Shown one piece after another: positions 1-9,667 of a DNA stretch of 64,000 nt; position 1 is the first letter of the stretch, and each line of letters begins with the position of its first letter. Under the pieces are notes generated by a model that saw nothing but the letters and a program-made list of their open reading frames with translations, searched no databases and was not told the DNA's origin. This stretch comes from Herbaspirillum sp. alder98 (GTDB taxonomy: Bacteria > Pseudomonadota > Gammaproteobacteria > Burkholderiales > Burkholderiaceae_D): assembly GCF_020179755.1 (NCBI RefSeq), contig NZ_JAIUCY010000009.1:124001-188000 (forward strand), written 5' to 3'. Both the position numbers and the translations under genes were made by a program.

Positions 1-552
1 GCCGGCCGCACGCAACTCCACCCGCAGCGACTCGCAGTAACTGATCACCGCAGCCTTGGAGGCGCTGTAGGCCTCGGCCCCCGGCAAGCCGCGAATACCG
101 GCCACGCTGCCGATGCCGACCAGCCGGCAGCGTCGACGCTGCGCTTCTGGCAGCGACTTCATGCGCGCCACGAAAGGGCTGAAGGTGGCGAAGGTGGCGG
201 TCACATTGACTGCCATGATGCGCTCGAAAGCGGCCAGGTCTTCGCGAAACTCGGTCAGCGTTCCCTGCGAGATGCCGGCATTGGCGATCACCACATCGGC
301 GCCGTCCAGCGCCGCGATGAAGTCGTCGGCGGCCGCCTGCAACGCCGCGTGATCGGTGACGTCGAGCACATAGATGCGATGACGCTGCGGCTCGGGCAAG
401 CTATCGCGCAGAGCCGTCAATTCGCTGGCGCGTCGCGCCACCAGGCCGAGCGTGGCGCCCTGCCCGGCATAGGCGCGCGCCAGCGCCATGCCAATGCCGC
501 TGGAGGCGCCGGTCAGAAATACCCGCAAGCCGCGGCCATCGTTATGGTTCAT
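1..552 (-). CDS. SDR-family NAD(P)-dependent oxidoreductase (3' end outside window)
   Basis: This is the first 184 residues of a short-chain dehydrogenase; the gene runs off the left edge. The Rossmann glycine motif TGASSGIG is at residues 14-21 and the catalytic pair Y162-S-A-S-K166 lies near the edge, preceded by a serine-containing strand (SVAGIRG). The start is the ATG whose complement is at 550-552; the protein then reads MNHNDGRGLRVFLTGASSG. It follows dsbA on the same strand, behind a hairpin that probably ends dsbA transcription. Family membership is clear but the substrate cannot be told from this fragment. Confidence 0.85.
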   Translation of the reverse strand, partial: MNHNDGRGLRVFLTGASSGIGMALARAYAGQGATLGLVARRASELTALRDSLPEPQRHRIYVLDVTDHAALQAAADDFIAALDGADVVIANAGISQGTLTEFREDLAAFERIMAVNVTATFATFSPFVARMKSLPEAQRRRCRLVGIGSVAGIRGLPGAEAYSASKAAVISYCESLRVELRAAG

Positions 553-584
553 CTTGATCACCTTCCTGGACGCTGCAGCAAATG

Positions 585-620
585 AAAACGGTCCGCGACC
601 TTGCGGACCGCGGACCGTTT
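585..620 (-). terminator. Hairpin terminator downstream of dsbA
   Basis: An 11-bp perfect inverted repeat (AAACGGTCCGC at 586-596 against its complement at 610-620) follows the dsbA stop on the minus strand. Its outer A/T pairs give a short U run. The loop can form a further nested GGTCCGC hairpin. Confidence 0.6.
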
Positions 621-636
621 CTGGTCTGGCAAAAAC

Positions 637-1344
637 TTACTTTTTCTTGGCTGCCGGTGCGCTGCTCTTTTCAGCTGCGACCTTGTTGACCAGGTGGTCC
701 ATGACTTGCAGCGCTGCGGCCTGCTGCATCGATTCAGGCTGGTTGGCCAGCGCCACACCCACTACCGACGGCGAAGTCACGTAACGGCCATCGATGGCGA
801 TCATCGGCACGCCATCGACCTTGTACGCTTCTTGCAGCTGGGCTGCGCGTCGTGCCTTGGTCTGTACGCCGAACGAGTTATACAGGTCGAGGAATTTCTG
901 CTTGTCCAGGCCAGCCTTCTCGATATAGGCCAGGATGGTCTTGTCGGTATTGACGCGCTGGTTCTCGACGTGGATGGCGTGGAAGATCTTCGGTGCCAGT
1001 TCTTCGGCGCGGCCCATGGCTTCGAGTGCGTAATACAGCTTCTGCTGCGGCACGAAGGTGTCGCGGAAGGCCACTGGCACCTTCTTGAAATTGATCTTGT
1101 CACCCTGCTTCTTGACCCACGCCGTCAGTGAAGGATCCCAGGCGGCGCAGTGCGGGCAATCGAACCAGAAGAACTCGATCACCTCGACCTTGTTGCCGGC
1201 GACCTCGGTTGGCTGGGCCTGCTCCAGCACGCGGTAGTCGCTGCCCACCTGCGGATTGGCCGGCGACGCGGCGACATTGCCGCTGGCCGACAAGGCCAGC
1301 ACGCCGAAACTGACTGCTGCCAGCAGCTGTTGATAGAAACGCAT
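637..1344 (-). CDS. dsbA: Periplasmic thiol:disulfide interchange protein DsbA
   Basis: A 235-aa DsbA-family oxidase that puts disulfide bonds into exported proteins. Residues 1-26 form a signal peptide (hydrophobic core then SGNVAASPA). The thioredoxin-like active site is C63-P-H-C66 in the strand EVIEFFWFDC. The helical insertion and the cis-proline segment (VDGVPMIAIDGRYV) follow. The tail is lysine-rich. It lies downstream of the SPOR gene on the same strand with about 130 bp between them, so it may have its own promoter. Length and motif order are normal for the family. Confidence 0.93.
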   Translation of the reverse strand: MRFYQQLLAAVSFGVLALSASGNVAASPANPQVGSDYRVLEQAQPTEVAGNKVEVIEFFWFDCPHCAAWDPSLTAWVKKQGDKINFKKVPVAFRDTFVPQQKLYYALEAMGRAEELAPKIFHAIHVENQRVNTDKTILAYIEKAGLDKQKFLDLYNSFGVQTKARRAAQLQEAYKVDGVPMIAIDGRYVTSPSVVGVALANQPESMQQAAALQVMDHLVNKVAAEKSSAPAAKKK

Positions 1345-1473
1345 GTCTTATACCCTTCTGTGATGAATATTAGAAAACCTGGCGAGGAAGTCGGGCGACT
1401 TCCCTGGCCTTCGATATGGCTGGCGACCATCCCCAGTCGCCAGAAACACCCAAAGCCCTTGCTGGCCTTTACA

Positions 1474-2115
1474 TTATTTCGGAATGCGTACGATCGCCGC
1501 ATCGACCCCGTTATCTGACAGCTTGCTGCGGGTACGGTTCATTGTCTCGGCTTGCGTGAAGGGACCGATACGCACCCGATACAGCACGCCGGTATCGGCC
1601 GATCGCTCGGTGACCTTGGCCTCGAAACCGAGCAGCGCCAGGCGTGCCCGCGCGCTCTCGGCATCAGCCTGTTCGCGGAAGGCGCCGGTCTGCAGGAAAT
1701 AAGTCCACTTGTCATCGGCCGCATCGTTCTTGGCCGGCGCGGCCGGCTTGGCATCGGCAGTGCGCGCCTCAGGCTTGGCCGCCGGCGGCGTGACCGGTGC
1801 GGCAGGCGCCACCGGCGGCACCGGTTGCGCCGCAGCGGTGTTGGGCGGCACGGGTGCCGCCGACTGCTGTTGCTCACGGGCGGCATCGCGCGCGATGTCG
1901 CGATTGCCATACAGCGGACGGTTGGGGTCGGCAGCCTGGGCCGGCGTCGGCTCGCTACGGTCGGCGCGGGTCACCTTGTTGACGAAGGGGATCGGCGACT
2001 TGGTGATCATCAACGCCACGCCGACGGCAATGCCGAGACCGACGATCAGGCCCAGGATCAGGCCCAGCAGAGTGCCACCAGCCTGTTTGCGATGTTTCAG
2101 GTTCAACTGTTTCAC
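1474..2115 (-). CDS. SPOR-domain inner-membrane protein (FtsN-like)
   Basis: A 213-aa bitopic membrane protein. A short basic N-terminus (MKQLNLKHRKQ) precedes one hydrophobic segment at about 14-37. A long Pro/Ala-rich periplasmic linker follows, and a C-terminal SPOR domain at about 135-212 (YFLQTGAF ... GVLYRVRIGPF). SPOR domains bind denuded septal peptidoglycan. This layout is that of FtsN-like division proteins. It sits directly behind argS, an arrangement I associate with Burkholderiales. The name ftsN is not assigned because SPOR proteins are numerous. Confidence 0.82.
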   Translation of the reverse strand: MKQLNLKHRKQAGGTLLGLILGLIVGLGIAVGVALMITKSPIPFVNKVTRADRSEPTPAQAADPNRPLYGNRDIARDAAREQQQSAAPVPPNTAAAQPVPPVAPAAPVTPPAAKPEARTADAKPAAPAKNDAADDKWTYFLQTGAFREQADAESARARLALLGFEAKVTERSADTGVLYRVRIGPFTQAETMNRTRSKLSDNGVDAAIVRIPK

Positions 2116-2155
2116 GGTTTTCTTGGATAGCAGCTTGGGTTGCTTACGTTGTTAG

Positions 2156-3895
2156 TTACATGCGCGCCGGAGAGGACACACCCAGCAGGGCCAGGCCGTT
2201 GCGCAGCACCTGGCGCGTGGCGGCCATCAGGGCCAGACGCGCGAACCTGGTTGGGACATCATCGACCAACACGCGTTCCGCATTGTAGTAGCTATGCAGT
2301 TCGCCTGCCAGATCGCGCAGATAGAACGCCACCTGGTGCGGCCCCAGCTCTTGCAGCGCGTGCGCCAGCATCTCGGGATACTCGGCCAGCTTGGCCAGCA
2401 ATGCGGCCTCGCGCGGCGAGGTCAGCGGCGACAGGTCGGCCACTGCCGGCAGTTCGGATTCATCGCCGCCCCATTGCGCCAGCACCGAGCAGATACGTGC
2501 ATGCGCGTACTGGACGTAGTAGACCGGGTTCTCGTCGGACTGCGCCAGGGCCAGGTCGACATCGAACACGAATTCGGTATCGGCCTTGCGCGAGATCAGG
2601 AAGAAACGCACGGCATCGCGACCGCGTGTCAGGTCGCGCGGCGCGCCCGATGCGTCGTCCTCGGCGCCGGTCGACCACTCGATCAGGTCACGCAGCGTCA
2701 CATAGGAACCGGCGCGCTTGGAAATCTTGACCTCTTCGCCATTGCGCATGACGGTCACCATCTTGTGCAGCACGTAGTCGGGGTAACCCAGGGGGATACC
2801 GACGCCGGCCGCCTGCAGCCCCGCGCGCACGCGCGCGATGGTGCCGTGGTGATCGCTGCCCTGGATATTGATGACCTTGCCGTAACCACGCTGCCATTTG
2901 TTGATGTGGTAGGCGACGTCGGGCACGAAATACGTATAAGTGCCGTCGGTCTTCTTCATGACGCGATCCTTGTCGTCGCCATAGTCGGTGGTGCGCAGCC
3001 ACAGCGCGCCATCGAGTTCGTAGGTCTTGCCGGCGGCGATCAGGGCATCCACCGCAGAAGCCACCTTGCCTTCGCGATAGAGCGACGACTCGAGGTAATA
3101 GTTATCGAACTTGACGCCGAAGGCTTGCAGGTCGAGATCCTGTTCGTGGCGCAGGTAGGTGACGGCGAAGCGGCGGATCGATTCGATGTCTTCGACATCG
3201 CCGCTGGCAGTGGTCGGCTCGCCATCGCTGGCCGAGACGGTCTTGCCGGCCAGGAAATCGCGCGCGATGTCGCCGATGTAGTCGCCGTTATAGGCCGCTT
3301 CAGGCCATTCGCTGTCGCCCGGCTTGTAGCCGCGTGCGCGTGCCTGCACCGAAGTGGCCAGGGTCGCGATCTGAACCCCGGCATCGTTGTAGTAGAACTC
3401 GCGCAAGACCTCATAGCCCTGCACTTGCAGCAGCGACGACATGGCATCGCCCAGCGCGCCCTGGCGTCCGTGGCCCACGTGCAATGGCCCGGTCGGGTTG
3501 GCCGAGACAAACTCGACCAACACCTTTTTGCCGGCGCCGGCGTCGCTACGTCCGAAGTTGCTGCCCTGCGCGTGAATGGCCTTGACCACTGCCTGCTTGG
3601 CGGCGGCCGCCACGCGCAGGTTGATGAAGCCGGGGCCGGCGATCTCGACCGACTCGACCAGGCCTTCGCGCGCCGGATCGGCCAACACCGCGGCGACGAT
3701 GGCCTGGGCCAGCTCACGCGGATTCTTCTTGAGGGGCTTGGCCAGTTGCATGGCGATGTTGCAGGCGATGTCGCCGTGCGTCACATCACGCGGGCGCTCC
3801 AGCGTGATGGTCGGTTGCAGGTCGGAGCCGGCGACCAAGGGCTTGAGCGCGGACGAAAACAGGTCGGCAATTTGTTGTTTCTGTTGAGCGAGCAT
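2156..3895 (-). CDS. argS: Arginyl-tRNA synthetase
   Basis: Class I aminoacyl-tRNA synthetase charging tRNA-Arg. The reading frame extends to 3931, but the ATG at 3895 ([13 protein letters not shown]) gives the usual N-terminus and a 579-aa protein. The N-terminal add-1 domain is followed by the HIGH-like motif ([11 protein letters not shown]). A KMSKS-like motif reads KISKRAG, and the C-terminal DALR anticodon-binding domain ends in [13 protein letters not shown]. It lies in the minus-strand run between priA and the SPOR gene. Confidence 0.95.
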   Translation of the reverse strand: MLAQQKQQIADLFSSALKPLVAGSDLQPTITLERPRDVTHGDIACNIAMQLAKPLKKNPRELAQAIVAAVLADPAREGLVESVEIAGPGFINLRVAAAAKQAVVKAIHAQGSNFGRSDAGAGKKVLVEFVSANPTGPLHVGHGRQGALGDAMSSLLQVQGYEVLREFYYNDAGVQIATLATSVQARARGYKPGDSEWPEAAYNGDYIGDIARDFLAGKTVSASDGEPTTASGDVEDIESIRRFAVTYLRHEQDLDLQAFGVKFDNYYLESSLYREGKVASAVDALIAAGKTYELDGALWLRTTDYGDDKDRVMKKTDGTYTYFVPDVAYHINKWQRGYGKVINIQGSDHHGTIARVRAGLQAAGVGIPLGYPDYVLHKMVTVMRNGEEVKISKRAGSYVTLRDLIEWSTGAEDDASGAPRDLTRGRDAVRFFLISRKADTEFVFDVDLALAQSDENPVYYVQYAHARICSVLAQWGGDESELPAVADLSPLTSPREAALLAKLAEYPEMLAHALQELGPHQVAFYLRDLAGELHSYYNAERVLVDDVPTRFARLALMAATRQVLRNGLALLGVSSPARM

Positions 3896-4089
3896 GGGAA
3901 TGACTGGTAAGGCGGAAGCACTGCGGCGCATCGCTTGGGGTAGCGCCGGAACGAATCGCTTCGAATTGGTTGAGCAGCCGCGATTATACCGGCTAGCGGC
4001 TCCGCTTTGCGCGCCCCGGGCCCCTCATTGCGTGCCGTCGACTTAGTTGCCTGACAGGCAATGATTTACACCGGGACTCAGGCGCGGCT

Positions 4090-6204
4090 TCATATGTCGA
4101 CCGGATCGACCTCCAGCGACCAGCGCACCCGACTCTTCTGTTGTCGCAGCAAGGCCAGCCATTCGCGCAGGAAAGCCTGCAAGGCCGGGCGCGAAGCGCA
4201 TTCCACCAACAATTGGGCGCGTTCGACGTTGGCCACCCGCATCATGGTCATCGGGATCGGTTCGTTCACGGTGACCCCGGGCCAGTCGAGCAGCGCCGCC
4301 GCATCGCTCAGGAAACCCAGCGCCAGGTCGAGCTCGCGCGCCTCGGCCCGCAACAGCGCCTGGTACATGAACGGCGGGAAATACGCCTGGCGTCGCTCGT
4401 CCAGCAGGTCGCCGGCGAAGCCATCGTAGTCGTGACGCATCACCGCCTGGTACAGCGGGTGATGCGGGTATCGCGTCTGGATCAGCACTTCGCCGGCGCT
4501 GCCGTCGGCCGACAGCCCGGCGCGCCCGGCACGCCCGGCCACCTGCATCAGCTGCGCGAACAGCCGCTCGCTGGCGCGATAGTCGTGCGAGAACAGGGCG
4601 GTATCGGGATTGAGCACGCCCACCAGCGTCAGCTTTTTGAAATCGTGTCCCTTGGCCACCATCTGGGTGCCGACCAGGATATCGACCTCGCCCCGGTGCA
4701 CGCTGTCGAACGCCAGTTGGGCCGAACCCTTCAGGCGGGTCGAATCGGCATCGATGCGCAACACCCGCGCCTGCGGAAAAATCGACTGCAGGCCCTCTTC
4801 GACCCGCTGGGTACCTCGCCCCAGCGGTTGCAGGTCGACGTTGCCGCAGGTCGGGCATGACTTGGGAATGTGCAATTCGAGGCTGCAATGGTGACAGCGC
4901 AGACGACGCTCCGGGCGGTGCACCACCATGAAGGCATCGCAGCGCATGCAGTTGCTGATCCAGCCGCAGGCGTCGCACGACAGCACCGGCGCATAGCCGC
5001 GCCGGTTCAGGAACAGCAGCGATTGCTCGCCGTTCTCGAGCCGCTTGCGCAGGGCGCCGATCAAGGTCGAGGTCAAGCCGTCGGTGGGCTTGTCGCGCTC
5101 CATGTCGATCACGCCCACCTTGGGCAATACCGCTTGCTGCACCGCGCGCTGGCGCAACTCGAGACGCCGGTAGCGGCCGGCCTGGGCGTGGTGCCAGGTT
5201 TCCAGCGACGGCGTGGCCGATCCCAGCACCACCGGTATGCCAAGTTGATGGGCGCGCCAGATCGCCAGATCACGCGCCGAGTAGCGCAGGCCCTCCTGCT
5301 GCTTGTACGAAGGATCGTGCTCTTCGTCGATCACGATCATGCGCAGCGCCGGCAACGAAGACAGGATCGCCAGTCGGGTGCCGAGCACGATGTGGGCCTG
5401 CCCCAGATGCGCCGCCAGCCAGTTGCGCGCACGCTCGCCCTCGGCCAGGCCGCTATGCAGCGCCACCACGTTGAGATGCGGAAAGCGTGCGCGGATATTG
5501 CCCTCGAGCTGGGGCGTGAGATTGATTTCGGGCACCAGGATCAGGATCTGCGCCGGCACGACGCCGCTCACCTGGCCGTTTTCTGCGGCCCGGCGCAACA
5601 GCGCCGCCGCCGCCTGCAGGTAGACCTCGGTCTTGCCGCTGCCGGTCACGCCATACAACAGCAGCGGGGCAAACCCCTCTGCCTGTGCGATGGCGTCGAC
5701 GGCTTCTTGCTGGGATGCATTGAGCGGAGGCGCCTCGCCAAACTGCAGCGGATCGGGCGGATTCTCGGGTAACGCTTCGTCTGCGACGGGACGTGCCCGT
5801 GCCCGCCGTTTGGGGGGCGCCGACGGCAGGTGACCCAATGCCTTGAGCGCCTTGTCCAGCGCCACCGTGGTGAGGGCGCGCAGGTTCTTGGGCAGCGCCG
5901 GCAGCATCACCTCACCCAGCGGACGCTGGTAATAATCGGCAGCAAACCCGCACAACGCCAGCCATTGCGGCGACACCGGCGGCAACTGCGCCCGCAGCGC
6001 GACCACGTCCTTGATCTTGTCGGCGGCCAGCTCGGTCTGCGCCGCCACGGCCGTGACCACGCCCATGGCCTCGCGCCGGCCGAAGGGCACCACCACCAGT
6101 TGACCGACCTGCGGCACCGCCTCGCCCGGCAACATCGGCCAGCGATAATCGAACACGGTATGCAAGGGGGTGTCGAGGGCGACCTTGAGGATGCACTGTT
6201 CCAC
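4090..6204 (-). CDS. priA: Primosomal protein N' (replication restart helicase)
   Basis: A 704-aa PriA helicase that reloads the replisome at stalled forks. The N-terminal DNA-binding region (VALDTPLHTVFDYRW) is followed by a helicase core with Walker A GVTGSGKTE and Walker B DEEHD. The zinc-binding insertion has paired cysteines (CDACGWISNCMRC ... CHHC ... CPTCGN). Helicase motif VI reads QVAGRAGRAG. The start is a GTG at 6204 with no strong Shine-Dalgarno; no better in-frame start is seen. A DnaA-box cluster lies just upstream. Confidence 0.95.
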   Translation of the reverse strand: MEQCILKVALDTPLHTVFDYRWPMLPGEAVPQVGQLVVVPFGRREAMGVVTAVAAQTELAADKIKDVVALRAQLPPVSPQWLALCGFAADYYQRPLGEVMLPALPKNLRALTTVALDKALKALGHLPSAPPKRRARARPVADEALPENPPDPLQFGEAPPLNASQQEAVDAIAQAEGFAPLLLYGVTGSGKTEVYLQAAAALLRRAAENGQVSGVVPAQILILVPEINLTPQLEGNIRARFPHLNVVALHSGLAEGERARNWLAAHLGQAHIVLGTRLAILSSLPALRMIVIDEEHDPSYKQQEGLRYSARDLAIWRAHQLGIPVVLGSATPSLETWHHAQAGRYRRLELRQRAVQQAVLPKVGVIDMERDKPTDGLTSTLIGALRKRLENGEQSLLFLNRRGYAPVLSCDACGWISNCMRCDAFMVVHRPERRLRCHHCSLELHIPKSCPTCGNVDLQPLGRGTQRVEEGLQSIFPQARVLRIDADSTRLKGSAQLAFDSVHRGEVDILVGTQMVAKGHDFKKLTLVGVLNPDTALFSHDYRASERLFAQLMQVAGRAGRAGLSADGSAGEVLIQTRYPHHPLYQAVMRHDYDGFAGDLLDERRQAYFPPFMYQALLRAEARELDLALGFLSDAAALLDWPGVTVNEPIPMTMMRVANVERAQLLVECASRPALQAFLREWLALLRQQKSRVRWSLEVDPVDI

Positions 6205-6264
6205 GGACTTAATGTAATTCCTGAGAAACTGGCCTAAGCCTTGGTTTCATTGATGTTTTTTAGA

Positions 6265-6471
6265 CTATCCACAAAGCCTGTGGATAACTTTGTGGGCAAC
6301 TCCCACTTGACAGCCGTACAGCCAGTCCCGTCGCGGCTCCTGGCGCACACCCCATTTCCGGCGAAAAAATATTATCCAATTAAATCAATGACTTGCAAAA
6401 CGCATTCTCGTCCGCGAAATAATCTTGAAATATTTTTTTTCGAATAAACCGCCCGCTTTAAATGTGCATAA
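6265..6471 (+). repeat. Copy A of a ~210-bp imperfect direct repeat with DnaA boxes
   Basis: Order of elements: inverted DnaA-box pair (6265-6287), TTGACAGCC (6307-6315), AT-rich run ending in AAATCAATGACTT (6382-6394), then single box TGTGCATAA (6463-6471). Copy B repeats the same elements in the same order. Confidence 0.7.
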
Positions 6472-6628
6472 GTACAAAGTTCAAAGAGCGAAACAGGCAT
6501 TTGTCAAGCATCCAGCGCACCCTGCTGACCGCAAATTTCTGACGACGGATTGCCGGGCACTGTCCTACAAACTTAATGTGAAACGTTAGAAGGCTCGATA
6601 AATACCGGTTTACTAAGCGCTTTTACGT

Positions 6629-6839
6629 TTATTCACAATTACTGTGGATAACTATGTTGAGAAGTGCCTATTGACAGCCCCGCAACCCACGTCAGCAAGC
6701 CTTCTACGGGCTTTTGCCCAAAACCGCAGCAAAAATAATTCCCAATAAAATCAATGACTTACCTAGCAACCGCAGGTAAACAAAAGCGCATGACGATATA
6801 AAATTTACGCACCCGGGTTCGGCGCCCGGATGTGCATAA
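6629..6839 (+). repeat. Copy B of the ~210-bp imperfect direct repeat with DnaA boxes
   Basis: Order: inverted DnaA-box pair (6629-6651), TTGACAGCC (6671-6679, 28 bp after the box start as in copy A), AAATCAATGACTT (6748-6760, offset 105 against 103 in copy A), TGTGCATAA (6831-6839, offset 188 against 184). The sequence between the shared blocks has diverged. Confidence 0.7.
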
Positions 6840-6856
6840 GTTTAGCCGCCACGATA

Positions 6857-7936
6857 TTACCCGCGCAGGGACCGACTGATCTCGTGGACCGCTGCCGACA
6901 GCGTCGAGACGGCCTCGGGCGGCGTGAATTGCGAGATGCCGTGGCCAAGGTTGAACACGTGGCCGCTGCCGGCCGAGGGCGCACCAAAGGACTCAAGCAG
7001 CTTGCGCACTTCGGCACGGATCGCCTCATCTCCCGCAAACAGCACGTTGGGGTCGAGGTTGCCCTGCAGCGCGACCTTGTCGCCTACCCGGCGGCGGGCG
7101 TCGCCCAGGTTCACGGTCCAGTCCAGACCGACGGCATCGGGACCGATATCGGCGATCTGCTCCAGCCACAGGCCACCGCCCTTGGTGAATACAATGGCCG
7201 GAATACGCACGCCATCATGCTCGCGCTTGAGCTGGCGCAGCACTTCGGCCATATAGGCCAGGGAGAATTCCTGGTAGATGCCATCGGCCAGCGCCCCACC
7301 CCAGGTATCGAATATCATCACGGCCTGGGCGCCAGCGTCGATCTGCGCGTTCAGGTAGGCGGCTACCGCCGCAGCGTTGGTCCTGAGGATGTGGTGCATC
7401 AGGTCGGGACGGTCATACAGCATGGTCTTGACCAGCCGGAAGTCGTCCGAACCACCGCCTTCGACCATGTAGCAGGCCAGCGTCCAGGGGCTGCCGGAAA
7501 AACCGATCAGCGGCACCCGGCCGTCCAGTTCCTGACGGATCTGCGTGACTGCCTTGAAGACATAATCAAGCTTCTCCAGGTCGGGCACCTGCAAGGCGCG
7601 CACCGCTGCCTCGTCGCGCAGCGGGTGCCGGAACTTGGGGCCTTCGCCTTCGACGAAGAACAGCTCCAGTCCCATCGCATCCGGCACGGTCAGGATGTCC
7701 GAGAACAGGATGGCAGCATCCAGCGGATAGCGCTCCAGCGGCTGCAGCGTGACTTCGGTGGCGTAGTCGGGATTGGTCGCCAGGCCCATGAAGGAGCCGG
7801 CGCGGGCGCGGGTGGCCCGGTATTCCGGCAAGTAGCGACCCGCCTGGCGCATCAGCCACAGCGGGGTGTACTCGGTAGGTTGGCGCAGCAGCGCGCGCAA
7901 AAAGGTGTCGTTCTTGAGGGGGGCGAATCGGGACAT
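6857..7936 (-). CDS. hemE: Uroporphyrinogen decarboxylase
   Basis: A 359-aa cytosolic enzyme that decarboxylates uroporphyrinogen III to coproporphyrinogen III in haem synthesis. The N-terminal signature ([16 protein letters not shown]) carries the arginines that bind substrate carboxylates. The second signature ([17 protein letters not shown]) and the C-terminal [11 protein letters not shown] and FNLGHGI segments are present. Length is normal. The 3' end abuts the DnaA-box cluster, with priA beyond it on the same strand. Confidence 0.96.
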   Translation of the reverse strand: MSRFAPLKNDTFLRALLRQPTEYTPLWLMRQAGRYLPEYRATRARAGSFMGLATNPDYATEVTLQPLERYPLDAAILFSDILTVPDAMGLELFFVEGEGPKFRHPLRDEAAVRALQVPDLEKLDYVFKAVTQIRQELDGRVPLIGFSGSPWTLACYMVEGGGSDDFRLVKTMLYDRPDLMHHILRTNAAAVAAYLNAQIDAGAQAVMIFDTWGGALADGIYQEFSLAYMAEVLRQLKREHDGVRIPAIVFTKGGGLWLEQIADIGPDAVGLDWTVNLGDARRRVGDKVALQGNLDPNVLFAGDEAIRAEVRKLLESFGAPSAGSGHVFNLGHGISQFTPPEAVSTLSAAVHEISRSLRG

Positions 7937-8059
7937 GTGGCGGGCCTATCAACAGCAATTCGCCATTATCTCATTCAATTGCGATCTGTCCCCGGTGTTG
8001 TCGCTGCCAGCGGCCAGCCAAGGGCACCGGGTTTGATCCAGGTCGCCCCCGGGCCGGAT

Positions 8060-9514
8060 TCAGATCCCGCCCATGCACAGGTACTTGACCACCATGTAGT
8101 CATCCAGCCCGTAGTGCGAGCCTTCGCGCCCCAGCCCTGATTGCTTGACGCCGCCAAACGGTGCGACTTCGTTGGAGATCAGCCCGGTATTGATGCCCAC
8201 CATGCCGCTCTCGAGCCCATCGGCGACACGCCAGATGCGGCCGATGTCGCGCGAATAGAAGTAGCTGGCCAGGCCGAATTCCGAATCATTGGCCAGGCGC
8301 AGGGCCTCGTCATCGGTCTTGAAGCGAAACAGCGGCGCCACCGGGCCGAAGGTTTCTTCGCGCGCGACCAGCATCGTCGGCGTCATGTCGGCCAGCACCG
8401 TCGGTTCGAAGAAGGTCCCGCCCAAGGCATGTCGCTTACCGCCCAGCAACACCCGGGCGCCATGTTGGGTGGCGTCGGCGATATGCTGCTCGACCTTGTC
8501 CACGGCATCGCTGTTGATGAGGGGTCCGAGCGTGACGCCCGACTCCAATCCATCGCCGACCTTGAGCTTGCCGACCGCCGTCACCAGCCGGGCCGCGAAA
8601 TCGTCGTAGACGCCGTCCTGCACATAGATCCGGTTGGCGCAGACGCAGGTCTGCCCGGTGTTGCGAAACTTGGAGGCGATGGCGCCCTCGACGGCGGCAT
8701 CGAGATCGGCGTCGTCGAACACAATGAAGGGCGCATTGCCGCCCAGTTCCAGCGACAGCTTCTTGATGGTGGGCGCCGATTGCGCCATCAGCTTGCGCCC
8801 GGTATCGGTGGAGCCGGTAAAGGACAGCTTGCGCACCAGTGGATTGGCGGTCATCTCGCCGCCGATCTCGGAGGACGAGCCAGTCACTACGCTGAACACG
8901 CCCGGCGGCACGCCAGCGCGCTCGGCCAGCACCGCCAGCGCCAATGCCGAGAACGGCGTGGCGCCGGCCGGCTTGAGCACCATCGGACAGCCTGCGGCCA
9001 GCGCCGGGCCAGCCTTGCGGGTAATCATCGCAGCCGGGAAATTCCACGGCGTGATGGCAGCGCACACGCCGATCGGTTCCTTGGTGACGACGATGCGGCT
9101 GCCCGCCAGCGGCGCCGGGATGACGTCGCCATAGGCCCGCTTTGCCTCTTCGCCGAACCACTCGATGAACGACGCGGCATAGCCGATCTCGCCCTTCGAT
9201 TCGGTCAGCGGTTTGCCTTGCTCGAGCGTCATGATCAACGCCAGGTCATCGGTATTGGCCAGCATCAGCTCGCTCCACTTGCGCAGGATACGGCCGCGCT
9301 CGGCAGCCGTCTTGGTGCGCCAGTCTTTCCAGGCGGCGTTAGCGGCCTCGATGGCGCGCCGGGTTTCGGCGACACCCATCTTGGGCACCGAGCCGATCAC
9401 TTCACCGTTGGCCGGATTCTTCACGGCGGTGGTCTGGCCGCCATCGGCGTCCACCCACTTGCCATCGAGATAGGCTTGCTGGCGCAACAGCGCCGGGTCC
9501 TTGAGCTTGATCAT
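8060..9514 (-). CDS. gabD: NAD(P)+-dependent succinate-semialdehyde dehydrogenase
   Basis: Aldehyde dehydrogenase superfamily, 484 aa, predicted to oxidise succinate semialdehyde to succinate at the end of GABA degradation. The start at 9514 (MIKLKDPALL) follows AAGGAG at a 6-7 nt spacing; the upstream frame extension to 9544 lacks this. Motifs include the cofactor region FTGSTDTGRKL, catalytic Glu in LELGGNAPF and catalytic Cys in NTGQTCVCANR. The C-terminal PFGGVKQSGLGREG segment is typical of GabD. It is divergent from the pheC-like gene. No transaminase (gabT) is adjacent, so the exact substrate is inferred. Confidence 0.87.
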   Translation of the reverse strand: MIKLKDPALLRQQAYLDGKWVDADGGQTTAVKNPANGEVIGSVPKMGVAETRRAIEAANAAWKDWRTKTAAERGRILRKWSELMLANTDDLALIMTLEQGKPLTESKGEIGYAASFIEWFGEEAKRAYGDVIPAPLAGSRIVVTKEPIGVCAAITPWNFPAAMITRKAGPALAAGCPMVLKPAGATPFSALALAVLAERAGVPPGVFSVVTGSSSEIGGEMTANPLVRKLSFTGSTDTGRKLMAQSAPTIKKLSLELGGNAPFIVFDDADLDAAVEGAIASKFRNTGQTCVCANRIYVQDGVYDDFAARLVTAVGKLKVGDGLESGVTLGPLINSDAVDKVEQHIADATQHGARVLLGGKRHALGGTFFEPTVLADMTPTMLVAREETFGPVAPLFRFKTDDEALRLANDSEFGLASYFYSRDIGRIWRVADGLESGMVGINTGLISNEVAPFGGVKQSGLGREGSHYGLDDYMVVKYLCMGGI

Positions 9515-9667
9515 GCGGTTCTCCTTGAGCGTTCGTATCAGCAATTAGAGGCGACCAGGCGAGGGAGTTCAGAATCGGCGCGATGTCCTACAGCGGGGGC
9601 AAGTCCTGCTATGATCAGGTCGCAAAAAAAAATGGCATCGCCAATAAAACCTGACGGAGACAACAAC

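Larger units (their letters stand above)
6265..6839. promoter_or_regulatory. DnaA-box cluster with AT-rich tracts (candidate origin or DnaA-binding locus)
   Basis: In this gene-free gap five 9-mers fit the DnaA box TTATNCACA exactly: TGTGGATAA at 6279-6287 and 6643-6651, TGTGCATAA at 6463-6471 and 6831-6839, and TTATTCACA at 6629-6637. A one-mismatch box, CTATCCACA, is at 6265-6273. Boxes 6265/6279 and 6629/6643 are head-to-head pairs, each with a 5-bp spacer. AT-rich tracts lie at about 6363-6385, 6421-6450 and 6731-6752. The pattern is that of a bacterial replication origin or a DnaA-titration or regulation site. Which one cannot be decided from sequence alone. Confidence 0.65.

Noticed and set aside
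6241..6447. Short plus-strand open frame in the priA-hemE gap
   Set aside because: It overlaps the DnaA boxes and AT-rich tracts, has no ribosome site and no recognisable protein.
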